Part shown: positions 41,842-50,887 of the stretch, in pieces | Numbering within the stretch: the stretch's first letter is position 1 | Layout of the letters: every line of letters starts with the position of its first letter | Source: Phaeodactylum tricornutum CCAP 1055/1 | Lineage: Eukaryota; Bacillariophyta; Bacillariophyceae; Surirellales; Neidiaceae | Length of the DNA: 64,000 nt | Direction: 5' to 3' | Assembly (NCBI RefSeq): GCF_000150955.2 | Contig: NC_011676.1 | Span: forward strand, 206,419 to 270,418 | Made by a program: the position numbers and the translations under genes | The notes under the pieces: model-generated | What the model was told of the DNA's origin: nothing | Database searches by the model: none | Seen by the model: only the letters and a program-made list of their open reading frames with translations

Positions 41842-42408
41842 ATGAGAGCTGCGCTGCAACTAACTCTGCTTACTGTGCTCTGCTTAGAATTTTCACGAGG
41901 TTTCGTATTCCAGCCTTCAGCCCGGCAAGCGATGGCTGTATGTTGTCGATCGCAATCGGCTAGTGGAACCATTGTCCTCAGAGATGCAGGTGACGCCGAA
42001 GACCACGAAATTGATGAAGAAGACTTCGACGAGTCTCCATTTACGGAGCCAAAAAAACCCCTGGACCAAATGGAGAAGGCTTGGCGGCATGCGCAAAAGC
42101 CTCTCTTGAGAATTGGATCCAAAGGAGCGACGCTGACTCACGGAAACTCGCTGCGCCAGCTTTTGGACGCACACACCGTTGTCCGGGTCAAGGTCAATAC
42201 GCGTCGCTTCGGAACACTGAAGGAGGCATTCAAACAGATAGCAGAACTAGCCATCGAAAGTGGGGCCCCAGAAGGGATTGAAATGCTTCAGGCTCGCGAA
42301 GTAGACAAGGTGATTTTGTTTGGTTTACCAGGAACGCTCGACAAAATAAACAAGAATGAATTCCCGCCACCGGAGCCTGTGGTACAAGACGATATCGTCC
42401 GACCTTGA
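41842..42408 (+). CDS. Plastid CRM (CRS1-YhbY) domain protein
   Basis: Predicted 188 residues. The leader (LQLTLLTVLCLEFSRG, then Phe21) matches the diatom signal plus plastid transit pattern. After an acidic linker (EIDEEDFDESPF) comes one YhbY-like domain at about 85-165: PLLRIGSKGATLTHGN with the GxxG loop of the family, VVRVKVNTRRFGTL, and a final VDKVILFG strand. Bacterial YhbY binds pre-50S ribosomes. Plant CRM proteins with one or more domains act in chloroplast group II intron splicing or ribosome assembly. A single domain of this size is closer to the YhbY/ribosome-assembly type. The frame runs open 60 codons upstream, but the ATG at 41842 starts the signal peptide exactly. Confidence 0.82.
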   Translation: MRAALQLTLLTVLCLEFSRGFVFQPSARQAMAVCCRSQSASGTIVLRDAGDAEDHEIDEEDFDESPFTEPKKPLDQMEKAWRHAQKPLLRIGSKGATLTHGNSLRQLLDAHTVVRVKVNTRRFGTLKEAFKQIAELAIESGAPEGIEMLQAREVDKVILFGLPGTLDKINKNEFPPPEPVVQDDIVRP

Positions 42409-42544
42409 TACTAGAAAAATCATCTCGAAGTGGCATTTGAAAAATCTCGCTTACCACACTACTACGCCTCTAACGCAACCGCAAACATTGAATTACTAGT
42501 TCTTTCGTATCACTTTTTTTGCAATCGATCAGTGTTTGACTGAC

Positions 42545-43624
42545 CTACTCTTGCTCTAAAAAGCGCAGGACTTCCTGAGCTACGCTCTCTGCGGTATCTG
42601 GATCCGCGTGAAAGTGGTGGCTTCCTGCCAGTGTGGTGTAGTGCACTGGGCGTAACAGTTCCAATGTTCGATTTTGTCGATCTTCGTCAAATGGCCAGCC
42701 GGATTTTGCGAGTATTAACGCGGTCGGGCACTGAATATCTTTGTACAGAGCTTCTGTTTGCTCAGTGGTGAAATACTGAAGAGAAGGCCATTGTAAACGG
42801 GCGTCATGACAAAACCGAACCCCTTCTCCAACCGACACAGATCCGCGTTTTACCATCAAGGTCGCAGCCTCTTTGCTCAGCGACTGATCGCCAGGAAAAT
42901 TTTTGGCTGTCTGGCGCCTAGTAGCCACTGCCAGCTCTAACGAGGGATATATACGAGGAGACTTGTTTTGTATCAGAGCAGTTTGCCGGCGCTGTACATG
43001 CATTCGTATATGTTTGGCAATGTCTTCGGTCTTTCGAGCCAAAGGGCCTGCCCCTTCCAAAAGAACGAGGTTTTTGACTTGTTCAGGATACACCGCCGAA
43101 TACAAACAGCCGACGGCTGCTCCCATGCTGTGTCCAATCAATGTAAACGGGGTTGACTCACTATCCCATTTGAGCCGCCGGACGGCTTCAGCAACATAAA
43201 ACGCGGACTCTGAAAGCATCAAAGGGGGACCATCGATAGATTTATGGGAGGACAGTCCATGGCCCGGAAAATCCAACGCCACCAATTCCGTGTCCATGGG
43301 AAAGTGTTCCATTATCCGTGGGGCCAAGTAATGAAAGCTTGCCGAGTTGTCCATCCAGCCATGTAGACATAAAATGCGGCGCTTTGTGGTGTGCTCACTT
43401 GATGGCTTCCACGATTGCGCAGCCAGTGTCATCCCATCAGCGCAGGCAAGTGTGATTTCGATGGCCGTTGGCGCGAACGCACGACTGCTGAGGGCCACGG
43501 CTGTCGACGCGAGGGCCGACATCGCAGATATACAACAGATTGAAACTGATACTGAGGTGTAAAGGTTGAAACAAAAGACGAAAATGTAGCAGGGTGGCTG
43601 AAAAGAGGCGCGTCGATTGCGCAT
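42545..43624 (-). CDS. Alpha/beta hydrolase (SERHL-like), probably plastid
   Basis: Predicted 359 residues. The core is a classical alpha/beta hydrolase: LCLHGWMDNSASF (oxyanion loop), ALDFPGHGLSS, the nucleophile elbow GHSMGA (Ser166), a cap domain with many Arg and Gln residues, and the late His in AGSHHFHAD. It resembles serine hydrolase-like (SERHL/MEST-like) esterases; the substrate is unknown. The N-terminus has a hydrophobic stretch (about 12-33), then SSRAFAPTA at 47-54, a near-perfect ASAFAP plastid motif. Starting at the internal Met35 would lose the signal peptide, so the ATG at 43624 is preferred. It is convergent with the CRM gene, 136 bp between stops. Confidence 0.82.
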   Translation of the reverse strand: MRNRRASFQPPCYIFVFCFNLYTSVSVSICCISAMSALASTAVALSSRAFAPTAIEITLACADGMTLAAQSWKPSSEHTTKRRILCLHGWMDNSASFHYLAPRIMEHFPMDTELVALDFPGHGLSSHKSIDGPPLMLSESAFYVAEAVRRLKWDSESTPFTLIGHSMGAAVGCLYSAVYPEQVKNLVLLEGAGPLARKTEDIAKHIRMHVQRRQTALIQNKSPRIYPSLELAVATRRQTAKNFPGDQSLSKEAATLMVKRGSVSVGEGVRFCHDARLQWPSLQYFTTEQTEALYKDIQCPTALILAKSGWPFDEDRQNRTLELLRPVHYTTLAGSHHFHADPDTAESVAQEVLRFLEQE

Positions 43625-44109
43625 ATTAGGTCTCTTACAGTTACGCGTTGCCGCCTCTTGTCACCATCGATCGAGCTTCCACGATGTTCCAACAGTCTTT
43701 CACAGTTGGTTTCGTGGAGCCTTTTTTTGCTTTTTATAACGTAGGGGTCGAGTTAGAGGCCATCCCCTTTTCGTCGGGAGCGAGCACCATCAGAAAACCC
43801 CCACGTCAAGCGTCTGTCATATACACGTTAAGACTAAGACTGGTCTGCTCAGCCAGATCATGATATAATTTGGGTTTTGCTCTGCTTCGTAACTAAACTA
43901 CTAGTGATCTTATGCTATTCTAGACTAGTACGATTCTAGTTGGTTATCGCTGCAGTTTTCTACCATGCTTGCAGCCCACCAAGGAACCCAGCACATCTAT
44001 GAACTTGCGTGTAACGAGCTATGCTAGGCAAATCCAGTAGCGCAGTGAATTTGTAGCAGCCCTGCTAAAAGCGCATAAACAACGTTGAAATGACGGGTTG
44101 AAACAATGT
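43625..44109. other. Intergenic region
   Basis: 485 bp between two leftward genes: promoter of the hydrolase and 3' UTR of TAF7. tcttacagttacg is seen near 43633. No gene is supported. Confidence 0.45.
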
Positions 44110-45229
44110 CTATAGTCCGTCCAAATTCATGTCGTCTGTATTGATACCTAGATCTCCGAGATCACCTAAATCACCAAAGAAGTCATCATCGTCTACAACG
44201 GCTCCCATCAAATCAAAGTCTTGAGCTAACATACTTGCTGCCGCTTGTGTCACATCGTCGACCGCCTCTGTATTCTTCTTTGAGGCAATCCCCTTCTTTG
44301 TATGCTTTGCTGCCTCCTCCTGGCTTTTTCGCTCTTTCCGCTTGGCCTCCTTCTTTACAGATGATTCTTTTCTCTTTCTCTTCGCAGCTTCGTCTTCGTC
44401 TTTGATTGCTCGTATTAAATCGGGAGATAACCAAACTTCGGGGTGCTGACTACACAAATGATCGCTCGCATCAAACTCGACTCCATCCGGATCTCTACCA
44501 TAGTCATCCATCCAGGTTTCATAGTCTACCACTTCCTCGACAACTTCCTCCAATATTTTACTCGCCGATGTAAGCGAAGGCAGTTTGTTTCGCTTTGTCT
44601 TTTCGTCTTTGGAAATCTTGTCCATGAGTTGCAAGAGTTCATCCTCAACGTCTACCACCGCAGCTCTAGGCGGTGCTACAGCCTGTCAACGCAATAAATA
44701 CCAAACGGTGAGTCGCCAACAATGAAGCCTAGAGATCTGTAGCACATAAAAAAAACTGTTGCCCACTTACCTTTTGCTCCCTGGCGGCAAATCTTCTCTC
44801 CACGACTCGCTTCATCGGAGGCGTCAGCCCCGAGTGGTGGTAGCTCGGAAAGCCTTCGATGGCCTTTTCTTCTGCTTCTTCCAAAGCCATATCGTCTTCA
44901 TAGACAATCAACATCTGTGCAATATCAGAGCATTTAAAGTATGCGGCGTGGTCGTGAGTTTTGTGCAGTTCTACCGGGCACGGTAGATTGACAAGTTTGG
45001 CAGGATACGTTGCTCCGTCGCAGTGAAAATTCCACAAGGTACGATTTCGTGCTGCTGTGGGCTCGCACGTAACACCCTCTAGATCCAAGTAGCAGTCTTT
45101 GGATTCCTTTCCGTCCATAGCAGCGGCATCCTCAGATTCTCGCTTTTTGTCACGCAATCGCGTTTCCAACCCCGGCACTAAAATCCTCAATACCAACGTT
45201 CGATCTCGAATCGTTCCGCGGTCGTTCAT
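44110..45229 (-). CDS. TAF7: TFIID subunit TAF7
   Basis: Two exons, 45229-44771 and 44682-44110, with an 88-bp phase-0 intron (GTAAGT donor, gttgacag acceptor). The protein has 343 residues. The N-terminal 150 residues match the TAFII55 domain: a start with TLVLRILVP, YPAKLVNLPCPVELHKTHD, YFKCSDIAQMLIVYED, and HHSGLTPPMKRVVERRF. The second exon is a charged helix followed by a Lys-rich stretch and an acidic tail with three GDL repeats (FGDLGDLGDLG). TAF7 binds TAF1 in TFIID and restrains its activity during Pol II pre-initiation. The ATG at 45229 opens the domain directly. Confidence 0.88.
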
Positions 45230-45999
45230 TTCAGCTGTTCAACTTTTTTCTCGAGGGCATACCGTGATTTCACCGCGCGTTGCATATGTTGAATATCTTT
45301 CACAAGCACCTTGGACACTTCGTGCGAATGAGAGAGGAAACGCTTTTTCTGACGTTGCCCATATTCCTCCTTCCCGGGTCAAATTGATTGTGAGAAGTCA
45401 ATCGTTATGTTTGGCAACGCTGTCACTGCCAGTTCTTGGTCTGTAGCGTTTTAAGGTGCAAATTCCTGTTTGCTTCCATTAAGGTTCAGGCCTCAAACGG
45501 CATTGACTGTGACATTTTCACGCGTTTCATTCATCCTGACTCTGCTGACAGTGAGAGGAAACGTGTCCAGGACCGGCATACATTTTACTTTGAAATATAC
45601 GACGAGTATCAGTATGAAGACATCGGATCATTCGAAAACACTACCTACGCACAGTCAGGTATCAAAACAATGCATCGCGATAGGGCTCCATAGTGGCGGG
45701 ATAGGATCGGAACACGGAATGAATAGTCGAGCCGACCACATTTTATGTTCATTGTGTCGTTGTCTACCGTCTTACTCTTCCAAAATTTGTCAATTGTCTC
45801 GGTTTCCAGTCGGTGCTCTGGCTAGGTTTAGCGTAGCAACGACGGCGGTGACCCAAAGGCCATTGTCTGTGTTCCAACAGGCCGCGGTTTTGGTGTGTGC
45901 GGCTAGAAGATTAGAACCATCGGGTCCACACTGTGACAACTCGCTTTAATTTTGCCAGTTGATCCGATAAGGCTTCGAACATCACATGTAGCGAAACTG
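45230..45999. other. Divergent intergenic region
   Basis: 770 bp between TAF7 (leftward) and the STAND ATPase (rightward). ttgactgtgac (45503-45513) and tgacagtgag (45546-45555) occur here. A 159-codon frame ending at 45949 has no recognisable content. A missing first exon of the ATPase could lie here. Confidence 0.5.
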
Positions 46000-48900
46000 A
46001 TGAACGATCTTGAAAGATACAATAGCGGCTCGAGCGATGGGAAGATCGAGGACTGCAAGGTTACACTTCCAAAAATAAGCGAATCAGCAACTGAAGAGTC
46101 AACATTCTTGAGTACCGAAGCCTCTTCATTTCATTTAACTAGAATAGCCGAGGGTGGATCGATCAAGGAGTCACACGAAAATAAGAAAGGCGGCAAGTTA
46201 CGAGTTCCTCCAAGGAAATTCACGAGCAATCTCTACCACCGATCCGAGGAAGCCGAGCTGAAACTCCTGTACGAGCATTCTGTAGACGCAGAGAACTGCT
46301 CCTTAATTCTGCTAACGGGTAGGACTGGTACCGGAAAGACGCATTTGGCTCAAACGCTCGAGTCCGCTGTGCAGAAGAGATCCGGATTCTTTTTGAAGGT
46401 CAAGTTTGATCAGCGTATGCACCCTATCCCTTACGCAGCACTTATTTCAGCCGTTACTCAGTTTGTGCACATTGTCGTGGAAGAAGGGGAAACAGCCACA
46501 TTGCAAGTTCGCGAGGCTGTCGGCAATCACGTCGGTGATGGAATCGAGGCACTGACCAGCATTATCCCGGAATTGGAAGTGTTGCTTGGAAAGTCCCGGA
46601 CAGCACACCTCCCTATGAAAGCCGCAGCTGTTGGAACTCAGCGTTTTGTTTTTACATTCCACCTGTTCCTTCAGGCTATCTGTACGCTGAAGCGACCAAT
46701 TGTGGTATTGCTTGACAATTTTCATTACGCGGACCCTTGTACTCTCGATATACTGAGCTTTGTAGTTGCCGACGGCGGCCAGCAAGGCCTTGTTCTTCTC
46801 GTGACGTGTGATGTGACCGAAGTCGGCACTGATAGCTACTTGGCTGTTAAGCTCCGAGATATTGAAAGACAGACGCAAGCTCAAATTCACACTTTAAACA
46901 TTGACCATCTTGACCTTGATTCTACTGAAGAATTTCTTGCTGGTTCGCTGGAAGCTGAGAAAGGCTATATTCACTCTTTGGGAACAATTGTTTTTCAGGA
47001 AACTGGAGGAAACTTTCTATTCATGATGGAATTTCTCCGGCGGCTTTCTGCTTCGGACCTGCTATACTTCGACCATGACATTGAACAGTGGAAATGGGAC
47101 GTATCGGATATTCGGACCATGAGTGAGTCTAAGACCGTGCATGAATTTCTAGCGGAAGTACTCGAGCAAGTCTCCCGTGATCACAAAGACGTCCTGAAGG
47201 TTGCGTCCTGTCTGGGGTCACAAATCGACGAATCTCTTATAGAAATGGTACTGGGCTTTCCTGTTCTACACTATTTGGAGGAGTCCCTGAGGTGTGGATT
47301 ATTGCATTTCGACAAAATCTGTGCTTGCCTCACTTTCGCAAACGACGTGACTGAACAGGCGGTATATAGCCTCATTCCTCAAACAGAAAGGCCGCTTTTT
47401 CACTTGGAAATTGGAAGGAGATTATGGAGAAGGCTTAGTGATGACTGTTTCGATAAGAAACTGTTCATTGTACTATCGCAGATGAGGATGGGACAAAACC
47501 TTATCACAAGAAACAGCGAACGAACAAAAGTTGCTTGGCTCTGCCTCCATGCAGGAAGAAGAGCGGCTATGGCATCGGCCTTTCAAACTTCTCGCGTGTA
47601 TTTGGTATTCGGAATCGAGCTTTTAGAAAATACAAGCTGGCGGGAAAACTATGACCTTACACTGGCGCTGCACAATTCTATTGCTGAAGTTGATATGTGT
47701 CTAGCTCTGTTTGAGTCAATGGATACGTGCTTGGCAGCAATCTTGAGCAATGCTCGGACCTTTTCTGATAAACTTAGCGCTTATAGGACAAAAATCCATG
47801 CCTTCGGAATCCGAGAGCATCAAATTCGTGCCATTGGTCTAGGCATGGAAGTACTCCAGGGACTAGGAGAGAAATTTCCGAAGCGTCATCTTGCCTTTCA
47901 TCTTCGGAACGAATTGAAAGGGCTCAGAGCGGCGCTTAAGGGCAAGAGCGACGAGCAGCTCCTGCGGCTACCAATAATTGGGAATCCGGAGAAATTGGCA
48001 GCAATTCAGATTCTCCATACTTTGATGATGTCTTGTATGCTTGCGAAGCCTGAGTATCTTCCGTTTGTCATTCTCCGGATGCTCAAACTTACTTTGATTT
48101 ACGGGTTGAGCCCATTGGCTGCCACAGCATTTGCGGCGTATGGTATGCTTTGCATCCCTTCGGAATGTCAAGGCGATGTGGATGTGGCTTTTCGTTTTGG
48201 CGACCTTGGTCTATTGCTATTGAAACGCTTCAAGGCCATTGAATTTTGTCCACGTGTATATGCACTGTATTTTGGTTGTATATATTGTTGGAAGAAGCCA
48301 CTTAAAGATGCCATGGATCCTTTACTTCATGGTCATCGTATTGGAATGCACACTGGCGATGATGAATTTGCCAGTGTATGCGCAAGTATATACTGTATTC
48401 ATGCATTTGAGGTTGGCGTATCATTGCATAGCATGCGGCGAGTATGGGAAGGTATCTACGAGTGGATGCTGTCGAAGAGACAAAGTTCACTCCTTTCAAT
48501 TTCACTTCCTTGGCTGCAAGCCTTGCATCACTTTATGGGACTGTCGGACGATCCTTTATCCTCTAAGGGAAATTTGATTGATTACGATGATGCAGTTTTT
48601 CGTGCCGAGGCGATCGGTGCAACAGTGTATGTTGTAGGAATTCGCTTCACTCAGATGATCTTAGCTTACATTTTTAACGACTACGAAAAAGCCGCCACCA
48701 TTTCGCTGGGATTACAAGACATTTCTCTGATTCCGCCAACCATCGAGCGAATGGTCGGAGTGTTTTATCTTGCTTTAACTTCGCTCGCAATGGTAAAACG
48801 GAAAACGCTTGTCCGACAGAATCTAAAGGTTGCCAAACGGTCAATATCCACCCTTAAGAAATGGGCAGACCATTCGCCGTACAACTGTTTGGAGAAACTA

Positions 48901-49182
48901 TTGCTCGTTCAAGCGGAGTTAGCATCAGCTCAGAATCAAAACTCAAGGGCCAGTACTAAGTACATCCTTGCGATTGCCATGTCTAAGGAGTCCAATCTTT
49001 TGATGAACCAGGCTTTATCCAACGAGAGAGCAGCGAGGCACTTTCAGGACATGGGAGATACTGATGCGGCAAAACCTTTTTTCGTTGAAGCATTGCGTTG
49101 TTATGAAGAGTGGGGCGGCAACGCCAAAGTTGTCCGCCTGTTCGCCGAAGTCTCACAAATCTATGGAAGTGAGCAAGCTTAA
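46000..49182 (+). CDS. STAND-type signalling ATPase
   Basis: Predicted 1060 residues from the ATG at 46000. After a Ser/Glu-rich N-terminus comes an AAA-like NTPase module: Walker A GRTGTGKT at about 107-114, Walker B PIVVLLDNFHYADP at about 233-246, and sensor-like LVLLVTCDVTE. The rest (about 450-1060) is helical, TPR-like and rich in Leu and Ala. This is the layout of the ATPase module next to protein kinases or adenylate cyclases in bacterial PknK/LuxR-MalT-like proteins and of many stramenopile 'predicted ATPase' genes. Here no kinase, cyclase or histidine kinase domain is attached. The frame stays open upstream to 45937 with an AG at 45958, so a first exon may be missing. Function is unknown; a nucleotide-switched scaffold is likely. 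Confidence 0.72.
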   Translation: MNDLERYNSGSSDGKIEDCKVTLPKISESATEESTFLSTEASSFHLTRIAEGGSIKESHENKKGGKLRVPPRKFTSNLYHRSEEAELKLLYEHSVDAENCSLILLTGRTGTGKTHLAQTLESAVQKRSGFFLKVKFDQRMHPIPYAALISAVTQFVHIVVEEGETATLQVREAVGNHVGDGIEALTSIIPELEVLLGKSRTAHLPMKAAAVGTQRFVFTFHLFLQAICTLKRPIVVLLDNFHYADPCTLDILSFVVADGGQQGLVLLVTCDVTEVGTDSYLAVKLRDIERQTQAQIHTLNIDHLDLDSTEEFLAGSLEAEKGYIHSLGTIVFQETGGNFLFMMEFLRRLSASDLLYFDHDIEQWKWDVSDIRTMSESKTVHEFLAEVLEQVSRDHKDVLKVASCLGSQIDESLIEMVLGFPVLHYLEESLRCGLLHFDKICACLTFANDVTEQAVYSLIPQTERPLFHLEIGRRLWRRLSDDCFDKKLFIVLSQMRMGQNLITRNSERTKVAWLCLHAGRRAAMASAFQTSRVYLVFGIELLENTSWRENYDLTLALHNSIAEVDMCLALFESMDTCLAAILSNARTFSDKLSAYRTKIHAFGIREHQIRAIGLGMEVLQGLGEKFPKRHLAFHLRNELKGLRAALKGKSDEQLLRLPIIGNPEKLAAIQILHTLMMSCMLAKPEYLPFVILRMLKLTLIYGLSPLAATAFAAYGMLCIPSECQGDVDVAFRFGDLGLLLLKRFKAIEFCPRVYALYFGCIYCWKKPLKDAMDPLLHGHRIGMHTGDDEFASVCASIYCIHAFEVGVSLHSMRRVWEGIYEWMLSKRQSSLLSISLPWLQALHHFMGLSDDPLSSKGNLIDYDDAVFRAEAIGATVYVVGIRFTQMILAYIFNDYEKAATISLGLQDISLIPPTIERMVGVFYLALTSLAMVKRKTLVRQNLKVAKRSISTLKKWADHSPYNCLEKLLLVQAELASAQNQNSRASTKYILAIAMSKESNLLMNQALSNERAARHFQDMGDTDAAKPFFVEALRCYEEWGGNAKVVRLFAEVSQIYGSEQA

Positions 49183-49340
49183 ATGAGGCGCCTTTCTCTC
49201 GGCCTTTTCAGATCACCGAACATGGTTATCTCAACTTCAAGAAAGAAGGCTTCCCGAACCCTAACACCCAACAGTGCAAATGATCAAACAATGTCCACTG
49301 AACAGGGCTGAATAACCAAGGTTGCTTGGCATGCCGTGAT

Positions 49341-50228
49341 CTAGTCTCTTTCTACTCTCGCTTCGTTTCGAGGCCTGCCATTGCGACAAATCTGCCGTTC
49401 TCCGCTCGACATGAGTGTTTTGAGAATCACTACACCTGACTGCACGGTCCACATTGCAAATGCTCCGGTCCGCAAAAGAACATGGCGGGCAATTAAAAGA
49501 ATTCTCGTCCACCAAGAATTATGGCTTCCAGCCTCCGAGAGGGATCTGCTTTTCAACGTTCCCATGACGAGCAAAGCGGACTTCGAATTCAAGCCGGTCT
49601 CCTCCGAAATAGTAATGAGTTCTTGTGATATGTCCTTATTGGATTTGTTTGCCTGGGGAAAGATTCTTTTTCCTTTGTAGAGAATCTTTTGACAGTCAGC
49701 AATAACATTATGAGTACTATGGTTCATTTAGTTTTGACTGATAAGGTAGGGCGCCGAGTGAAGCCGATTTACCTTGATTCCTTCATCCAGAGACATCCCA
49801 AGCGCATCTGCAATTCGTTCTTGCGCAAAAGGCTTATTTTGCTTTGCATCTGAAGTCCAAACCTTCCACGACGAATATTTGATAATTTGTGATGATACAG
49901 ACAATCGATACATTTGTTTTCCGTACTTGAACACAACCTTGGGCTCCTTTTTTGCCGCGTCTTCCACAAGCTGAACGGGCATATCACACACAGGGCAGTG
50001 TCCCACTCCAGCGTTATAACTACCTCCGTGCCATTCGTTTACTAATTGACGCAGAGAGACTCGGCAAAGACAAGGATCTTGTTGCGTAAGCGAACGGTAG
50101 AGAATGGCGGTATCCAACAAGTCGTCCCGTTGGGGTTCATTCCCCGACTCGGTCCAATGAGATCGTTGAGGTTGGTCGGGAACGGCGGGCGCTGCACGCT
50201 TGTCATTGACGATTGTTCGCGTTCTCAT
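49341..50228 (-). CDS. Ubiquitin-like-domain protein
   Basis: Two exons, 50228-49773 and 49685-49341, with an 87-bp phase-0 intron (GTAAAT donor, tgtcaaaag acceptor). The protein has 266 residues. Splicing joins GMSLDEGIK to ILYKGKRIFP and completes a ubiquitin fold at about 98-190: VVFKYGKQMYRLSV, then ERIADALGMSLDEGIKILYKGK, which corresponds to the L-I-F-A-G-K strand of ubiquitin. A Cys-x-x-Cys pair (HCPVCDMPV, about 78-85) precedes it. The C-terminus has a moderately hydrophobic helix (WWTRILLIARHVLLRTGAFAMW). There is no C-terminal Gly-Gly, so it is not a conjugated modifier. A proteasome- or Cdc48-linked adaptor is possible but unproven. It converges on the ATPase gene. Confidence 0.72.
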
Positions 50229-50887
50229 TTGTCTGTTTACTTGCCTGTTCACCTGCTGCCTCGCCTCCCTCTAGCAATGAAGACATACGCCGCTCTTATG
50301 GCTTTTGGGGTTTCGTTGACTCAGACAACATTTGCTGTTTGGGTCAGACGGACCAGATACTGTCGGTGTCACCTGACTGAGAACAAAATCGAACTATCTC
50401 AGAAACTCAAAGTCAAACTCGAAATGCAGTGGCAGGTGCCATGTTGTGTCCAATAGGACATTTTTCTATGATTTTGACGTAACTAACTTAAGGAGTATTC
50501 CTTATTGATGTGTTTCTGCCGTTGGGAACCATACCAAGTCGTGTCACAGCCGTCCTTTGCGTATATACACAGCTTCCGAATGTCTTTATCCCTTCCCCGG
50601 GTCTTTTCGCCACTTGCGACTCCGTGGGAAACTCGTTTCAACAAGCGTGTGCCTCCCACAATGGTCATCCCTCTCTAGGCTCGATAGAGACCTCGTTTCG
50701 GTATCGATTGGACTACACCTTGGCTCCGCGACCGCACGTAAAGCTCGCGAAAACGATAGCCGCAATTGCTTATTTACGTAGAGCAATTGAGAGAATACGC
50801 GCCTGAGTTTGATTCCGTCCAACGTAACTGACTTTGAATCCTCGTTCTTTGTTCTGTTGGTCGATATAGTCAAGCCCCTTGCTCATC
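50229..50887. other. Divergent promoter region
   Basis: 659 bp between the ubiquitin-like protein and the choline-transporter-like gene. No gene or RNA is recognised. Confidence 0.45.

Noticed and set aside
45470-45949. A 159-codon frame before the STAND ATPase
   Set aside because: No motif, no phase-compatible splice to the ATPase could be found, and composition is unlike the genes nearby.
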